DNA of 64,000 bases from Shewanella carassii (GTDB lineage: Bacteria; Pseudomonadota; Gammaproteobacteria; Enterobacterales; Shewanellaceae): NCBI RefSeq assembly GCF_002777975.1, contig NZ_NGVS01000014.1, forward strand, positions 202,198-266,197, given 5' to 3'. Shown in pieces: positions 54,654-63,888 of this stretch. The notes under the pieces were generated by a model. It had not been told where the DNA came from. It saw nothing but the letters and a program-made list of their open reading frames with translations, and did not search any database. The stretch's first letter is position 1, and every line of letters begins with the position of its first letter. The translations under genes were made by a program, and so were the position numbers.

Positions 54654-55337
54654 ATGGGAAAGTGGGAACGCCGAGGTAAATATCTGGTTGAGGTGGCGCA
54701 ACGTTGTTTAAAAGGACAGAAGACTTTCAGTTTATGCCGTTCGCATTTAGTGGATGCCAGTCAAATATCCAAAGGTACTGTATATAATCATTTTATGACG
54801 GAAGCCGATCTTATGGTGGCCGTTGCCAGTAGTGAATATGAGTATTGGCTACAACAGGCAAAGCAGGATGAAATACAATATAAAGACCCTCTGGAAAGGT
54901 TTTTATTTCATCATTGTCAGCGGCTCTATGATGTCTTATCGACAAAAAAATTCGTGATAGAGCGGATAATGCCTAACCAAGCTTTACTATTGTCGGCAAC
55001 TGAATTTTATCGTCACAGGTGTGAAAGGCACTTCGATGAATACATGCAATGGAATGCTAAAACTATTTCGGAAATCGGAGATGTGCCGGGGTTTGATCGG
55101 GTCGAGTTGGTGATGAGTTATTTGCGCGGTGCCATGATCAATACCGATGATGCTTGTAAGGCTCATGATGATCCTCAGCTCTATTATCAATTCAGCTATG
55201 CACTGGTTCACTTGATGGGGCACTCAGATAAGCGCCATCCATTCAAGCGAGTGTTTACCTGCTGGTTGAAGCAGCGACCATGCCTTGAGGGGGAGTATTG
55301 CTTTACAACCAATATCAGTCGAGTGGTAAACGGATAA
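54654..55337 (+). CDS. TetR-family regulator
   Basis: This 227-residue protein has a TetR-type DNA-binding domain whose recognition part is ASQISKGTVYNHFMTEADLM (about 37-56), followed by an all-helical ligand domain with no similarity I can name. CAGGAG precedes the ATG. A TetR dimer typically binds a 15-16 bp palindrome, the size of the TTGGAA-N4-TTCCAA sites in this cluster. Its 3' end overlaps the end of cpxA by 23 bp. Confidence 0.8.
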   Translation: MGKWERRGKYLVEVAQRCLKGQKTFSLCRSHLVDASQISKGTVYNHFMTEADLMVAVASSEYEYWLQQAKQDEIQYKDPLERFLFHHCQRLYDVLSTKKFVIERIMPNQALLLSATEFYRHRCERHFDEYMQWNAKTISEIGDVPGFDRVELVMSYLRGAMINTDDACKAHDDPQLYYQFSYALVHLMGHSDKRHPFKRVFTCWLKQRPCLEGEYCFTTNISRVVNG

Positions 55338-56682
55338 TGACTTCCAGCCCCCCTTGTGGGCGATTACTTGCAAGGATATTGCCACCGTGGGCTTGTACTG
55401 CGGCATGGGCGATGGCCAGTCCCAGTCCCCAGCCACCGCTCTCTCTGTCCCTGGCCGAATGGGGTCGATAGAAGGGTTTGAAAATGGCTTCCAACTCTTC
55501 CGGGGCTATGCCGGGACCATCGTCGGCAATGGTGATGTCGACACACTTGTCAGTTTGCTCTGCCTGGATGCTGACCCGGGTTTGGCAGTAACGAATGGCA
55601 TTGCGCAACAGGTTTTCAATCGCTCTGGATAAGGGTTTGGGATAGATGGGTAACTCCAACTCTTCCGGTATCTGAATCTTGAGCCCCTTGTGCTGCTGTT
55701 CGGCTTCAAACTCGGCATCGTCCAGGACTTGGCTCAGTGATTCAGCCAATCCAACGGTTAATTTGTTGTCTTTGGTTTTTAGCTTCACTCTGGAGAGTTC
55801 CAGCAGCTCGGCAATCATTTTTTCCAGCTGGTCGGCCTCATAAGCGATGCGTTCGGCTTCTTCACCGGCCATCCCCTTCTTGCGCGCCAGTGCCAGTGCC
55901 AGCTGTAGCCTGGTCAACGGGGTACGTAGTTCATGAGAAATATCGCTTATCAGCCGTTGTTGGTTGTTGACCATGGTTTCGATGGCGGCTGCCATGCTGT
56001 TGAAGGCCTGGGCCAGTTCCCCCATCTCATCGTGACGTCCAGCCGTGGCGTCATCGACTCGATTGCTCAGTTGTCCCTGAGCCAGGGCATTGGCACTCTG
56101 TTTCAATGAACGCAATGGTTTGCCTAGGTGCCAGGCCAGTAAGCCGCAGAGTAACCCTGACAGCAAAATAGCCAGCGATACTGTCAATAACTTGTGTTCG
56201 ATGAAGAAAAAGAACCAAGGCATGGGGTGATGATCCGGAAGACGGCCATAGAGGCCGTAGTTCTTGCCTTCGACTTCAAAGTTGAACGGGCCGAAGATCA
56301 GTTCATCGCGAAACTGGTGTGAAATGGGAGTCGTGGCCTCATCCGCCATCAACATAAAACGGCGCATTCCTCGAGAGACTCTGCGGGTGTTGATTATCTG
56401 TCCCTGATCATTGACCAGGTAGATGCGAATTGGCTTGCCTTCCATGCTGCGTCTGCGTTCCCAATGATGCAGAAAATGGCCGTTTAGCTTGCTGGGCTGT
56501 TGTTTGAGTTCATCGGCAACCTCAGATAGCACCTGCCGCAGATGGGGCGGCATGGGGGCTCTATCATGGTTTTGTTGTAGCAGTGGCAGCATGCCCACGG
56601 CGACAATGATCAAACTGCTGCAGAGCCAGAACCCAAGCAGGAGTTTGATAAATAATCGGTTAGGCAATAGGAATGATTTCAT
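55315..56682 (-). CDS. cpxA: Envelope-stress sensor histidine kinase CpxA
   Basis: This 455-residue membrane sensor kinase has TM1 at about 11-34, a periplasmic domain to about 160, TM2 at about 165-185, HAMP, a dimerisation domain with phospho-His250 (ISHELRTPLTR) and an ATPase domain (NLLRNAIRYC, DDGPGIAPEEL, GGWGLGLAI). It signals misfolded envelope proteins to CpxR. The ATG at 56682 overlaps the cpxR stop (TGATG). The pairing, CpxR similarity and divergent CpxP-like gene support the name. Confidence 0.9.
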   Translation of the reverse strand: MKSFLLPNRLFIKLLLGFWLCSSLIIVAVGMLPLLQQNHDRAPMPPHLRQVLSEVADELKQQPSKLNGHFLHHWERRRSMEGKPIRIYLVNDQGQIINTRRVSRGMRRFMLMADEATTPISHQFRDELIFGPFNFEVEGKNYGLYGRLPDHHPMPWFFFFIEHKLLTVSLAILLSGLLCGLLAWHLGKPLRSLKQSANALAQGQLSNRVDDATAGRHDEMGELAQAFNSMAAAIETMVNNQQRLISDISHELRTPLTRLQLALALARKKGMAGEEAERIAYEADQLEKMIAELLELSRVKLKTKDNKLTVGLAESLSQVLDDAEFEAEQQHKGLKIQIPEELELPIYPKPLSRAIENLLRNAIRYCQTRVSIQAEQTDKCVDITIADDGPGIAPEELEAIFKPFYRPHSARDRESGGWGLGLAIAHAAVQAHGGNILASNRPQGGLEVIIRLPLD

Positions 56683-57368
56683 CAAGGGATCCAGATATAA
56701 CCTTTACCGCGAATGGTTTTGACTCTGGGACGGCCATCATTTCGCTCTGGCAATTTTTTGCGCAGATTGGACAGGTGCATATCCAGACTGCGATCAAAGG
56801 GCATCAGCTTCTTGCCCAGCACGGTTTCGCTCAGCTCATCTTTGCTGATCAGCTCACCGGCTTGATTGGCCAGGGTGTAGAGTAGGCTGAATTCAGTGCC
56901 GGTCAGCAGCAGCAACTGCTCGTTGCAATAGGCCTCCTGGCGAGCAGGATCCAGGCTGAGGTCGCCTATGGTTTGAATGCCGCTCTGGGGAGTATCCTGA
57001 GGGGTGATATTGGCGCGGCGTATGATGGCGCGGATCCTAGCGACCAGCTCTCTGTCGTTGAAGGGTTTGGGCAGATAGTCATCAGCACCTATCTCCAGGC
57101 CAATCACTCTGTCTATTTCATCACCGCGGGCGGTAAGCATCAGCACTGGAGTCTGCTTTTTATTACGTAACTCTCTGAGTACTTCAAAGCCGTTGAGCTT
57201 GGGCAACATCACATCCAACAGGATCAAATCGTAATCATGGCTAACGGCCAGTTCCAGACCGCTCTGGCCATCATGAGCCAGTGTCAGCTCAAAGCCTTCC
57301 AGCTCCAGCAGTTGTCCCAAGAGTTCAGCTAGGCCCAGGTCATCGTCTATCAATAAAATCCGGCTCAT
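56682..57368 (-). CDS. cpxR: Envelope-stress response regulator CpxR
   Basis: This 228-residue OmpR-type regulator has the phosphoacceptor Asp52 (LILLDVMLP), the segment GLEIGADDYLPKPFNDRELVARIRAI typical of CpxR (split over about 90-116) and a C-terminal winged helix with LDMHLSNLRKKLP. It is encoded divergently from a CpxP/Spy-like gene with a CpxR box between them, so self-regulation is likely. Confidence 0.93.
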   Translation of the reverse strand: MSRILLIDDDLGLAELLGQLLELEGFELTLAHDGQSGLELAVSHDYDLILLDVMLPKLNGFEVLRELRNKKQTPVLMLTARGDEIDRVIGLEIGADDYLPKPFNDRELVARIRAIIRRANITPQDTPQSGIQTIGDLSLDPARQEAYCNEQLLLLTGTEFSLLYTLANQAGELISKDELSETVLGKKLMPFDRSLDMHLSNLRKKLPERNDGRPRVKTIRGKGYIWIP

Positions 57369-57435
57369 TTATACGCCTCACACAATTTCTCTCTGCCGAG
57401 TATACCCGCTTTTAGGTCAACTGCGGTTTAGCTGT

Positions 57436-57450
57436 GTAAGTCTGGGTAAA
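57436..57450 (+). promoter_or_regulatory. CpxR box
   Basis: GTAAG-TCTGG-GTAAA matches the CpxR consensus GTAAA-N5-GTAAA at nine of ten positions. It lies 127 bp before the CpxP/Spy-like start and 68 bp before the cpxR start, so it can serve both genes. Confidence 0.75.
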
Positions 57451-57576
57451 GATTGGGATATTTAATGCTTATGACCAATATTTACAGTGCTTTACTCAGC
57501 ATGAACCCTCACTTACACATGGAAGATTAGACTGTATTACATCAAGTTCTTCCCGATCCGAAACGAGGATACTCTT

Positions 57577-58197
57577 ATGAATATTTCAATCAAAGCAAGT
57601 TTGTTGGCACTGATTGCCGGAACCGCTTTAATGACAGGTGTCGCTCAAGCCGCCAATGGTTACGGTGATTGTTATCATCGCGGTGATTATGCCGGTTATC
57701 ACCATATGAATGGCGATCGTGGCTATCGTTGTGATGGTCCTGCTCGTGGTTATCACCATATGAATGGCGATCGCGGCTATCGTTGCGATGGCAATGGCTA
57801 CCATCGTATGCATGGTGATAGAGGCTATCGTTGTGACGCTAGTGCTCGTGGGGGCTATTACGGTATGTTCGGTCTGAGGGGGCTGGGGCTGACCGAGGCT
57901 CAGTGGACAAAGATTGATGCCTTGATGGAGCAGCACAGAAGCAGCATGGTTCGTCCGGATGCCGCGACTCGCGATGCTCGCCGCGCCGAAATGCATGCAT
58001 TGGTTACAGAGGCTCGCTTCGATGAAGCCAAGGCCAAGAAATTGATTGAACAGCGCCAACAAGTACGTGAACAGCATATGTTGGAACGCATGAAGTTACA
58101 CAATCAAATTTATAATTTGCTGACACCTGAACAGCAAGCGAAATTCAAAGAAGGTCCTTACCGTTGTGGTGATTGTTTCGGGCCAGCAGCAAATTAA
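57577..58197 (+). CDS. CpxP/Spy-family periplasmic protein with His/Cys-containing repeats
   Basis: This 206-residue protein has a signal peptide (ALIAGTALMTGVAQA, cleaved near residue 26) and an LTxxQ chaperone domain (LGLTEAQWTKI at about 103-113, LLTPEQQAKF near the C-terminus), as in CpxP and Spy. Between them and the signal lie three repeats of YHHMNGDRGYRCDG (about 41-54, 59-72, 75-88), unusual for the family and rich in His, Cys and Asp, so probably metal-binding. The gene is divergent from cpxRA and just upstream of fieF, the same order as cpxP-fieF in E. coli. Confidence 0.85.
   Translation: MNISIKASLLALIAGTALMTGVAQAANGYGDCYHRGDYAGYHHMNGDRGYRCDGPARGYHHMNGDRGYRCDGNGYHRMHGDRGYRCDASARGGYYGMFGLRGLGLTEAQWTKIDALMEQHRSSMVRPDAATRDARRAEMHALVTEARFDEAKAKKLIEQRQQVREQHMLERMKLHNQIYNLLTPEQQAKFKEGPYRCGDCFGPAAN
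57697..57840 (+). repeat. Three tandem repeats in the CpxP/Spy-like gene
   Basis: Three copies of a 42-bp unit encode YHHMNGDRGYRCDG or a close variant; the third reads YHRMHGDRGYRCDA. The spacers are 12 and 6 bp. The first two units are almost identical in DNA as well. Confidence 0.9.
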
Positions 58198-58242
58198 ATC
58201 TGCTACTATGGGCTCAGTGACTCCCGACCGCTGAGCCCTTGA

Positions 58243-59112
58243 ATGACACCGACTTCCCGCTACGAGTTTTGGGTAAAATTGGCGAGCCGCGCCGCTGTGG
58301 CGACCGCGATTACCCTGATCCTGATAAAACTGGCTGCCTGGCTCTGGTCCGGGTCTGCCAGTATGTTGGCTTCCCTGACTGACTCCTTTGCCGATGCCCT
58401 GGCTTCCATAGTTAACTTTATTGCCATTCGCTATGCCCTAGTCCCTGCCGATCAGGAGCACAGGTATGGTCACGGCAAGGCTGAGCCACTGGCGTCTTTG
58501 GCGCAATCGGCTTTTATTATGGGGACGGCATTCCTGCTGCTGTTTCACGGCGGTGAGCGCCTGGTTAACCCCATGCCTTTGACCCATGCTACTCTAGGTA
58601 TTGTGGTATCCATCATCGCTATGGTGCTGACCTTGGCCTTGGTATTACTGCAAAAACGGGCCTTGGCGGCCACCAAGAGCACAGTGGTCGAAGCCGATGC
58701 GCTGCACTATAAGTCAGATCTGTTTCTCAATGGCGCCGTGTTGTTGGCGCTGATTTTGGCACAATATGGCTGGTGGTGGGCCGATGGTTTGTTCGCAGTA
58801 TTGATCGCTCTCTACATAGGTCAACAGGCCTGGTCGCTGGGGTATCGCTCGATTCAGGCCTTGCTCGATAGGGAGCTCGATGATGAAACCCGGCTGCGCA
58901 TTCGGCAATTGGCCGAGCAGGATACTCAAGTGCGTGGCATTCATGACCTGCGTACCCGTCAGGCGGGCAAGACCACCTTTATTCAACTGCATCTGGAGTT
59001 GGACAAAGAGCTGAGCCTGCAACAGGCCCACGATATTGCCGTGGCCACAGGCGAGCGGATCCGCGCCGACTTTGACCATGCCGAGGTGATTATTCACCAG
59101 GATCCTGTGTAG
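58243..59112 (+). CDS. fieF: Cation diffusion facilitator FieF
   Basis: This 289-residue CDF transporter exports Zn or Fe by proton antiport. The transmembrane metal site is complete: Asp47 and Asp51 (TDSFADALAS) with His154 and Asp158 (ALHYKSDLF), matching E. coli FieF Asp45, Asp49, His153 and Asp157. HGKAEPLASLAQS and a C-terminal cytoplasmic domain are typical. It starts 45 bp after the CpxP/Spy-like gene, so Cpx may control both. Confidence 0.94.
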   Translation: MTPTSRYEFWVKLASRAAVATAITLILIKLAAWLWSGSASMLASLTDSFADALASIVNFIAIRYALVPADQEHRYGHGKAEPLASLAQSAFIMGTAFLLLFHGGERLVNPMPLTHATLGIVVSIIAMVLTLALVLLQKRALAATKSTVVEADALHYKSDLFLNGAVLLALILAQYGWWWADGLFAVLIALYIGQQAWSLGYRSIQALLDRELDDETRLRIRQLAEQDTQVRGIHDLRTRQAGKTTFIQLHLELDKELSLQQAHDIAVATGERIRADFDHAEVIIHQDPV

Positions 59113-59123
59113 CGGGCACTGTC

Positions 59124-59456
59124 ATGGCATGGATGCAACAACAGAAGTTGAATCTCGAAGGGGGTGAACTGCACTGTCGGTATTATCCATTAAGCAGTCG
59201 CCTGGAACTGGAATGGCAGGGGCAACAGTGTTTTTGTCAGCGCCTCTATGGTTTGCCAAGACGGCAAATCATAGTCTTGAATGGTCAAGACTACCGACTG
59301 GAGATCATCTCTTTACCGCTTTGGCGCGCCGAGTTGATTGCAGCCGATGGTTCCAGTTGGCCACTCTTGCCTGAGCGCAGACGCAGGGGACTGATCCGTT
59401 GGGGCTATTCCCTGAGTTTGGCGGCACTGCGTCTGGGCGCCAAAATCCTCTCTTAA
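59124..59456 (+). CDS. Hypothetical small protein
   Basis: This 110-residue protein begins 11 bp after fieF and is probably co-transcribed with it. It is mostly beta-type sequence with a basic C-terminal end (LLPERRRRGLIRWGYSLSLAALRLGAKI) that could be a membrane-associated helix. I recognise no family. Confidence 0.6.
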   Translation: MAWMQQQKLNLEGGELHCRYYPLSSRLELEWQGQQCFCQRLYGLPRRQIIVLNGQDYRLEIISLPLWRAELIAADGSSWPLLPERRRRGLIRWGYSLSLAALRLGAKILS

Positions 59457-59507
59457 TAACCTGCACCCTTGGGCTTATTTGGGTCATGTCCCCATCTTTA
59501 TGAGGTT

Positions 59508-60911
59508 TCAGTCCATCGCCAGTTCTTTGAGCTTGCGGGTCAGGGTGTTGCGGCCCCATCCCAGGCGTTTGGCGGCTTCCTGTTTGTGGCCCTGGGTATG
59601 CTCCAGCGCGGTTTCCAGCAAGATGCGCTCAAACGCGGGTTGGATTTCGGTCAGCAGATCGCTCTCGCCCTGTGACAGGCGCATATCCAGCCACAATTTC
59701 AGGGCGTTTTGCCAATCCTGGGACGGGCCGGCACTGCCTTGAGGTGCCTTGGGCTCCTTGAATAGCTCAGGCGGCAGATCCTGAGGGATAATTTCCTGGC
59801 CCGAAGCCATCACGGTCAACCAGCGGCAGGTGTTTTCCAACTGGCGCACGTTGCCGGGCCAAGGCAGTTGTTGCAGCTTGGCGGCGGTTTCCGGGGTGAG
59901 TATTTTGGCCTCTACCCCTATCTCTTTGGCGGCACTGGCCAGGAAATGGCGTGCCAACTGCGGAATGTCTTCCCGCCGCTGCGACAGCGGTGGCAGATGA
60001 ACTCGAATCACGTTCAGGCGGTGGAACAAGTCTTCCCGAAAGCCCCCCTTGAGTACCAGTTGTTCCAGGTCCTGATGGGTTGCGGCAATAATCCTGACAT
60101 CGACTTGCACCGGAGAGTGGCCGCCGACCCGATAGAATTGGCCATCGGCCAGTACCCGCAACAGCCGGGTCTGTACGTCCAGTGGCATATCGCCTATCTC
60201 ATCGAGAAACAGGGTGCCGCCATTGGCCTGCTCAAACCGCCCCTGACGCACACTGGCAGCGCCGGTGAAGGCGCCTTTCTCATGGCCGAACAGCTCGGAT
60301 TCGATCAGCTCCTTGGGGATGGCCGCCATATTGAGGGCGATAAAGGGTTTGTCTTTGCGTGGACTGTGTTTGTGCAGCGCCCCGGCAACCAACTCTTTAC
60401 CCGTACCGGACTGACCGTTGATCAGCACACTGATCGATGAGCGTGACAAACGGCCTATGGCGCGAAACACCTCCTGCATCGCGGGGGCTTCGCCTATGAT
60501 CTCAGGTGCCTTGACCTGAGGCTCGGCCGCTGCAGGAGCCTGCTCTGTGGCATGGTTGAGCGCCCGCTCCACCAGGGCAATCGCCTCATCTATGTCGAAG
60601 GGCTTGGGCAGATACTCGAACGCTCCGGCCTGATAGGCGCTGACGGCACTGTCTAGATCTGAATGAGCCGTCATTATGATCACCGGGATATGGGGATAAT
60701 GCAGGCCGATACGTTCCAGCAGGGTCAGGCCATCGGTCCCCGGCATGCGGATATCCGAGACTATGACCTTGGGCTGGGAGATTTCCAGCGCCTGCCACAG
60801 CGACTCGGCGGCGGCAAAGCTGGCGCAGCTGAGTTTGGCGCCTTGCAGCGCCCGTTCCAGTACCCAACGAATTGAACTGTCATCATCGAGGATCCAAACC
60901 TGTTCACTCAT
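59508..60911 (-). CDS. glnG: Nitrogen regulation response regulator NtrC (GlnG)
   Basis: This 467-residue sigma-54 activator has a receiver domain with Asp53 ([11 protein letters not shown]), an AAA+ domain with Walker A GQSGTGKE (166-173) and GAFTGA (213-218), and a Fis-type helix-turn-helix at the end ([21 protein letters not shown]). It turns on nitrogen-scavenging genes when glutamine is low. It starts 16 bp after ntrB, the usual order. Confidence 0.96.
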   Translation of the reverse strand: MSEQVWILDDDSSIRWVLERALQGAKLSCASFAAAESLWQALEISQPKVIVSDIRMPGTDGLTLLERIGLHYPHIPVIIMTAHSDLDSAVSAYQAGAFEYLPKPFDIDEAIALVERALNHATEQAPAAAEPQVKAPEIIGEAPAMQEVFRAIGRLSRSSISVLINGQSGTGKELVAGALHKHSPRKDKPFIALNMAAIPKELIESELFGHEKGAFTGAASVRQGRFEQANGGTLFLDEIGDMPLDVQTRLLRVLADGQFYRVGGHSPVQVDVRIIAATHQDLEQLVLKGGFREDLFHRLNVIRVHLPPLSQRREDIPQLARHFLASAAKEIGVEAKILTPETAAKLQQLPWPGNVRQLENTCRWLTVMASGQEIIPQDLPPELFKEPKAPQGSAGPSQDWQNALKLWLDMRLSQGESDLLTEIQPAFERILLETALEHTQGHKQEAAKRLGWGRNTLTRKLKELAMD

Positions 60912-60927
60912 ATTGTTTCCTCTCTTG

Positions 60928-61986
60928 TTAGCCGCTGTGGTTGTTGATCGGCAATGTCAGGCTGAACTCTGTGTGTCCCGGGGCCGAATCGCAGTCGATA
61001 CGGCCGCCGTGGAGCCTGGCAATATTGTGGGCGATGGATAGCCCCAGGCCGTTACCGTCCTTACGGCCTGTGACCATAGGGTAAAACAGGGTATCCACCA
61101 GTTCCGGGGCGATACCCGGGCCGTTGTCTATGATTGACAGCACCAGCACCAACTTGTGTCTCTGGTTACCTATGGTGACCTGATGGGCGGTGCGGGTGCG
61201 GATCATGATATCGCCGCCCTGATGCTCCAAGGCTTGTACTGCATTTTGCACTATGTTGAGGATTGCCTGTTGCAGTTGATCTTCATCCATAGGCAAGTCC
61301 GGAATCGAGGGGTCGTAATCCTGACGCAGATGTATCTGTTGCGGCAGGGTCACACTCACCAGGTTGATCACCTTTTGCAGCACCAGATGGATATTCTGCA
61401 GCTTGTGCTGCGATGGTTTCTGCGGCCCCAGCAATCGGTCTACCAGGGCGCGCAGCCTGTCGGCCTGCTCTATGATGAGTGTGGTGAACTCCTTGAGCTG
61501 CGGCTCGCTAAGCTCGCGGGACAACAGCTGCGCCGCGCCGCGCAGTCCACCCAGCGGATTTTTGATCTCATGGGCCAGATTGCGCACCAGATATTGAGCC
61601 GCCTGCTGCTGGGCGTCCAGGGTCAACTGCTGGTGAATACGCCGCTGCTGATCCACCTGTCTGAGTTCCAACAGGCTCAAGGGCTTGAGCTGTTCTCCCT
61701 GCTCCAGTGGGATCAGTGTCATATCCACAGTGTGATGCTGGCCATCCAGGCTGATGAGCTGGGCGGTATTGACCGTCAGCCCCTGACGTTCCAGCACCGC
61801 GCTTTGCAGCACTCTGGGTTCAACTCCTATGGCATGCAGATGCTCTGTCAGTACCTGCTCCTGCAACCTGTGGCTGGAGACGCCCAGCAACTGCTCGGCA
61901 GCGGCGTTGGCATAGCTGGGGAGCAGGTCACTGTCGATGACCAGAACGGCAGTTGCCAGATGATTGAGCAGGATATTTGTGTCCAT
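60928..61986 (-). CDS. glnL: Nitrogen regulation sensor kinase NtrB (GlnL)
   Basis: This 352-residue soluble histidine kinase controls NtrC under the PII protein. An N-terminal PAS region (TAVLVIDSDLLPSYANAAAEQLLG, split over about 12-35), phospho-His139 (NLAHEIKNPLGG), ATPase motifs (DNGPGIAPE, DGNGLGLSI) and the length match E. coli NtrB. I chose the ATG at 61986 because GGGAAA precedes it; ATG 61998 is an alternative. Two NtrC boxes lie directly upstream. Confidence 0.95.
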   Translation of the reverse strand: MDTNILLNHLATAVLVIDSDLLPSYANAAAEQLLGVSSHRLQEQVLTEHLHAIGVEPRVLQSAVLERQGLTVNTAQLISLDGQHHTVDMTLIPLEQGEQLKPLSLLELRQVDQQRRIHQQLTLDAQQQAAQYLVRNLAHEIKNPLGGLRGAAQLLSRELSEPQLKEFTTLIIEQADRLRALVDRLLGPQKPSQHKLQNIHLVLQKVINLVSVTLPQQIHLRQDYDPSIPDLPMDEDQLQQAILNIVQNAVQALEHQGGDIMIRTRTAHQVTIGNQRHKLVLVLSIIDNGPGIAPELVDTLFYPMVTGRKDGNGLGLSIAHNIARLHGGRIDCDSAPGHTEFSLTLPINNHSG

Positions 61987-62006
61987 AGAGTTTCCCATAG
62001 CAGGAT

Positions 62007-62036
62007 TGCACCATAATGGTGCACCAATTCGGTGCA
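62007..62036 (-). promoter_or_regulatory. Two overlapping NtrC boxes before ntrB
   Basis: TGCACC-ATAAT-GGTGCA (62007-62023) and TGCACC-AATTC-GGTGCA (62020-62036) both match the NtrC consensus TGCACC-N5-GGTGCA perfectly and share four bases. They begin 20 bp before the ntrB start codon, where bound NtrC would be expected to repress its own operon. Confidence 0.85.
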
Positions 62037-62101
62037 GGCCGCAAGCCAACAACTCTGTGGACTAACTCGAAATGCAAAGTAGCTAATTCATTGAAATAAA
62101 A

Positions 62102-62647
62102 TTAGTTACTTGGCTTGGGGCCCTTCCCGGGAGCCGGGAAGGCGGGTTGCATCAGTCCGGCTTGGTGCAGAAAAATGGTTATGGGACTACTGGATGCAAG
62201 GACTTTGCCGTTTTGTTGCACCGCCTTGAGTTGCAGCGTGTGTTCGCCGCGGTCGATGTCCTTGAGCTGGAAGAGATTGCTGCGCTGAGCATCGCTGGTG
62301 GAGATGCCATCTATGTAGAGTTGCAGAAAATGACCCGATGCCAGCTCCGGCTCTACTTCTACCTGAACCTGAAAATCACCGGCGTTATCGCGAATGGTTT
62401 CTTCATGCTGTGGTGAAAGTATCTTCAACCCATAGCCGACCTGTTCCACTGTTATGGGATCGGGCAGAGCTTTAGGTGTTTCCAGGCTTATTTGATTCTG
62501 GGTCTTGTCGGTGAATTCCACTGCCTGGGCTTGGGGGTTGGGCTCATCGCTGTAATGCACCTTACCATCTTTATCGACCCACTTATAGACAGTCGCCTGG
62601 GCAACCAGCGACAGCAATGCCAGGCTGATTATCATCAGAGTACGCAT
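62102..62647 (-). CDS. DUF4124 exported protein
   Basis: This 181-residue protein has a signal peptide (MRTLMIISLALLSLVAQA), the DUF4124 signature VYKWVDKDGKVHYSDEP (about 20-36) and a later domain with a beta-sandwich look. Genes of this type are often found next to glnA/ntrB in marine gammaproteobacteria; the role is unknown. The ATG at 62647 gives the clean signal; the frame extends to 62713. Confidence 0.82.
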   Translation of the reverse strand: MRTLMIISLALLSLVAQATVYKWVDKDGKVHYSDEPNPQAQAVEFTDKTQNQISLETPKALPDPITVEQVGYGLKILSPQHEETIRDNAGDFQVQVEVEPELASGHFLQLYIDGISTSDAQRSNLFQLKDIDRGEHTLQLKAVQQNGKVLASSSPITIFLHQAGLMQPAFPAPGKGPKPSN

Positions 62648-62718
62648 AAAGACTTCCCTTGTTATGCAGTTGTGAACTTGTTTCAGATTAGCCTGTTTAT
62701 TGGCAAAAATCACTGCCT

Positions 62719-63876
62719 TTAAAGGCTGGCCTGAAAAACCTGTCGGCTCAGCTCAAGGTCGACCCGGCCGTCTTCCCCCAGTTGGGTCAGGCCCTGGCGC
62801 TCAAGGTTTTCCAGCAGCGGCGTTATGGCCTCGTGGCCTATGCCATAGTCACTGAGGTGAGTCTTGATTCCCATGGATTCAAAGAACAGTCGGGTTTGCT
62901 CTATGGCTGCATCTATGCGTTGTTCTTCGCTGCCGTCGCTGAGTTGCCAGACCCGTTCGGCATACTGCAGCAGCTTGGCGTGTTTGGCAGCTTTTCTCAG
63001 GCGCAGCATGGCCGGCAGCAGTATGGCGAGGGTCACGGCATGATCCAGGCCGTGGCGCACCGTCAGTTCGTGACCCAGCTTATGGGTCGACCAGTCTTGC
63101 GGAACACCGGCGCCGATCAGGCCGTTGAGCGCCATGGTGGCGCTGAACATGATATTGGCGCGCACCTGATAGTTTTCGGGCTCTGCCAGCGCCTTGGGGC
63201 CTTCCTCTATCAGAGTGAGCAGCAGGCCTTCGGCAAACCTGTCCTGTACCTTGGCGTCGACCGGGTAAGTCAGGTACTGCTCGGTCACGTGCACAAAGGC
63301 ATCCACCACGCCGTTGGCAACCTGTGGTTGCGGCAGGCTGAAACTCAGTTGTGGTGCCAGCACAGAGAAGCGGGGAAACACCGAGGGATGACGAAAGGAG
63401 CGCTTGAGGCCAAGAGTGCTATTGCTGATCACCGCGCAGTTATTCATCTCTGAGCCCGTGGCCGGCAGGGTCAGCACAGTACCGAGCGGCAGAGCTTGGT
63501 CAATGTGGCGACCGTCGGTTTCCAGTATCTCCCAGGGCTCTCCCTGATAGGGCACGGCGGCGGCAATAAACTTGCCCGCATCTATGATGGAACCGCCGCC
63601 GATGGCGAGAATAAAGTCCAGCTTTTGTTGCCTTATCTGCTCTACCGCCTGCAACAGCTGGTGGTACTCGGGGTTGGGGCTAATGCCGCCGAACTCGGCG
63701 CAGACACGTTGACCCAATACTAGGCCGACTTGGGTCAGGGTGCCATTGCGTTTGGCGCTTTGGCCGCCGTAGAGCAAGAGCACTCTGGCATCATTGGGCA
63801 CCAGAGTGTCCAACTGCTCCAGGCTGCTACGGCCAAAGAGCAAGCGGGTTGGATTGTAAAATTCAAAATCGTACAT
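62719..63876 (-). CDS. yqhD: Iron-containing alcohol dehydrogenase, YqhD-type
   Basis: This 385-residue group III alcohol dehydrogenase reduces aldehydes to alcohols with NADPH in the cytoplasm. The NADP-binding GGGSIIDAGK motif (about 93-102) and metal-site residues in VVDAFVHVTEQ and STHKLGHELTVRHGLDHA (about 255-275) are present. The N-terminus (MYDFEFYNPTRLLFG) is typical of YqhD, an aldehyde-detoxifying enzyme in E. coli. AGGAG precedes the ATG. Confidence 0.9.
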   Translation of the reverse strand: MYDFEFYNPTRLLFGRSSLEQLDTLVPNDARVLLLYGGQSAKRNGTLTQVGLVLGQRVCAEFGGISPNPEYHQLLQAVEQIRQQKLDFILAIGGGSIIDAGKFIAAAVPYQGEPWEILETDGRHIDQALPLGTVLTLPATGSEMNNCAVISNSTLGLKRSFRHPSVFPRFSVLAPQLSFSLPQPQVANGVVDAFVHVTEQYLTYPVDAKVQDRFAEGLLLTLIEEGPKALAEPENYQVRANIMFSATMALNGLIGAGVPQDWSTHKLGHELTVRHGLDHAVTLAILLPAMLRLRKAAKHAKLLQYAERVWQLSDGSEEQRIDAAIEQTRLFFESMGIKTHLSDYGIGHEAITPLLENLERQGLTQLGEDGRVDLELSRQVFQASL

Positions 63877-63888
63877 CTTGAACTCCTG

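Noticed and set aside
61156-62016. 286-codon plus-strand frame opposite ntrB
   Set aside because: It is opposite the kinase domain; the Gln/Leu-rich product is the reverse complement of Gln/Leu-rich coding sequence.
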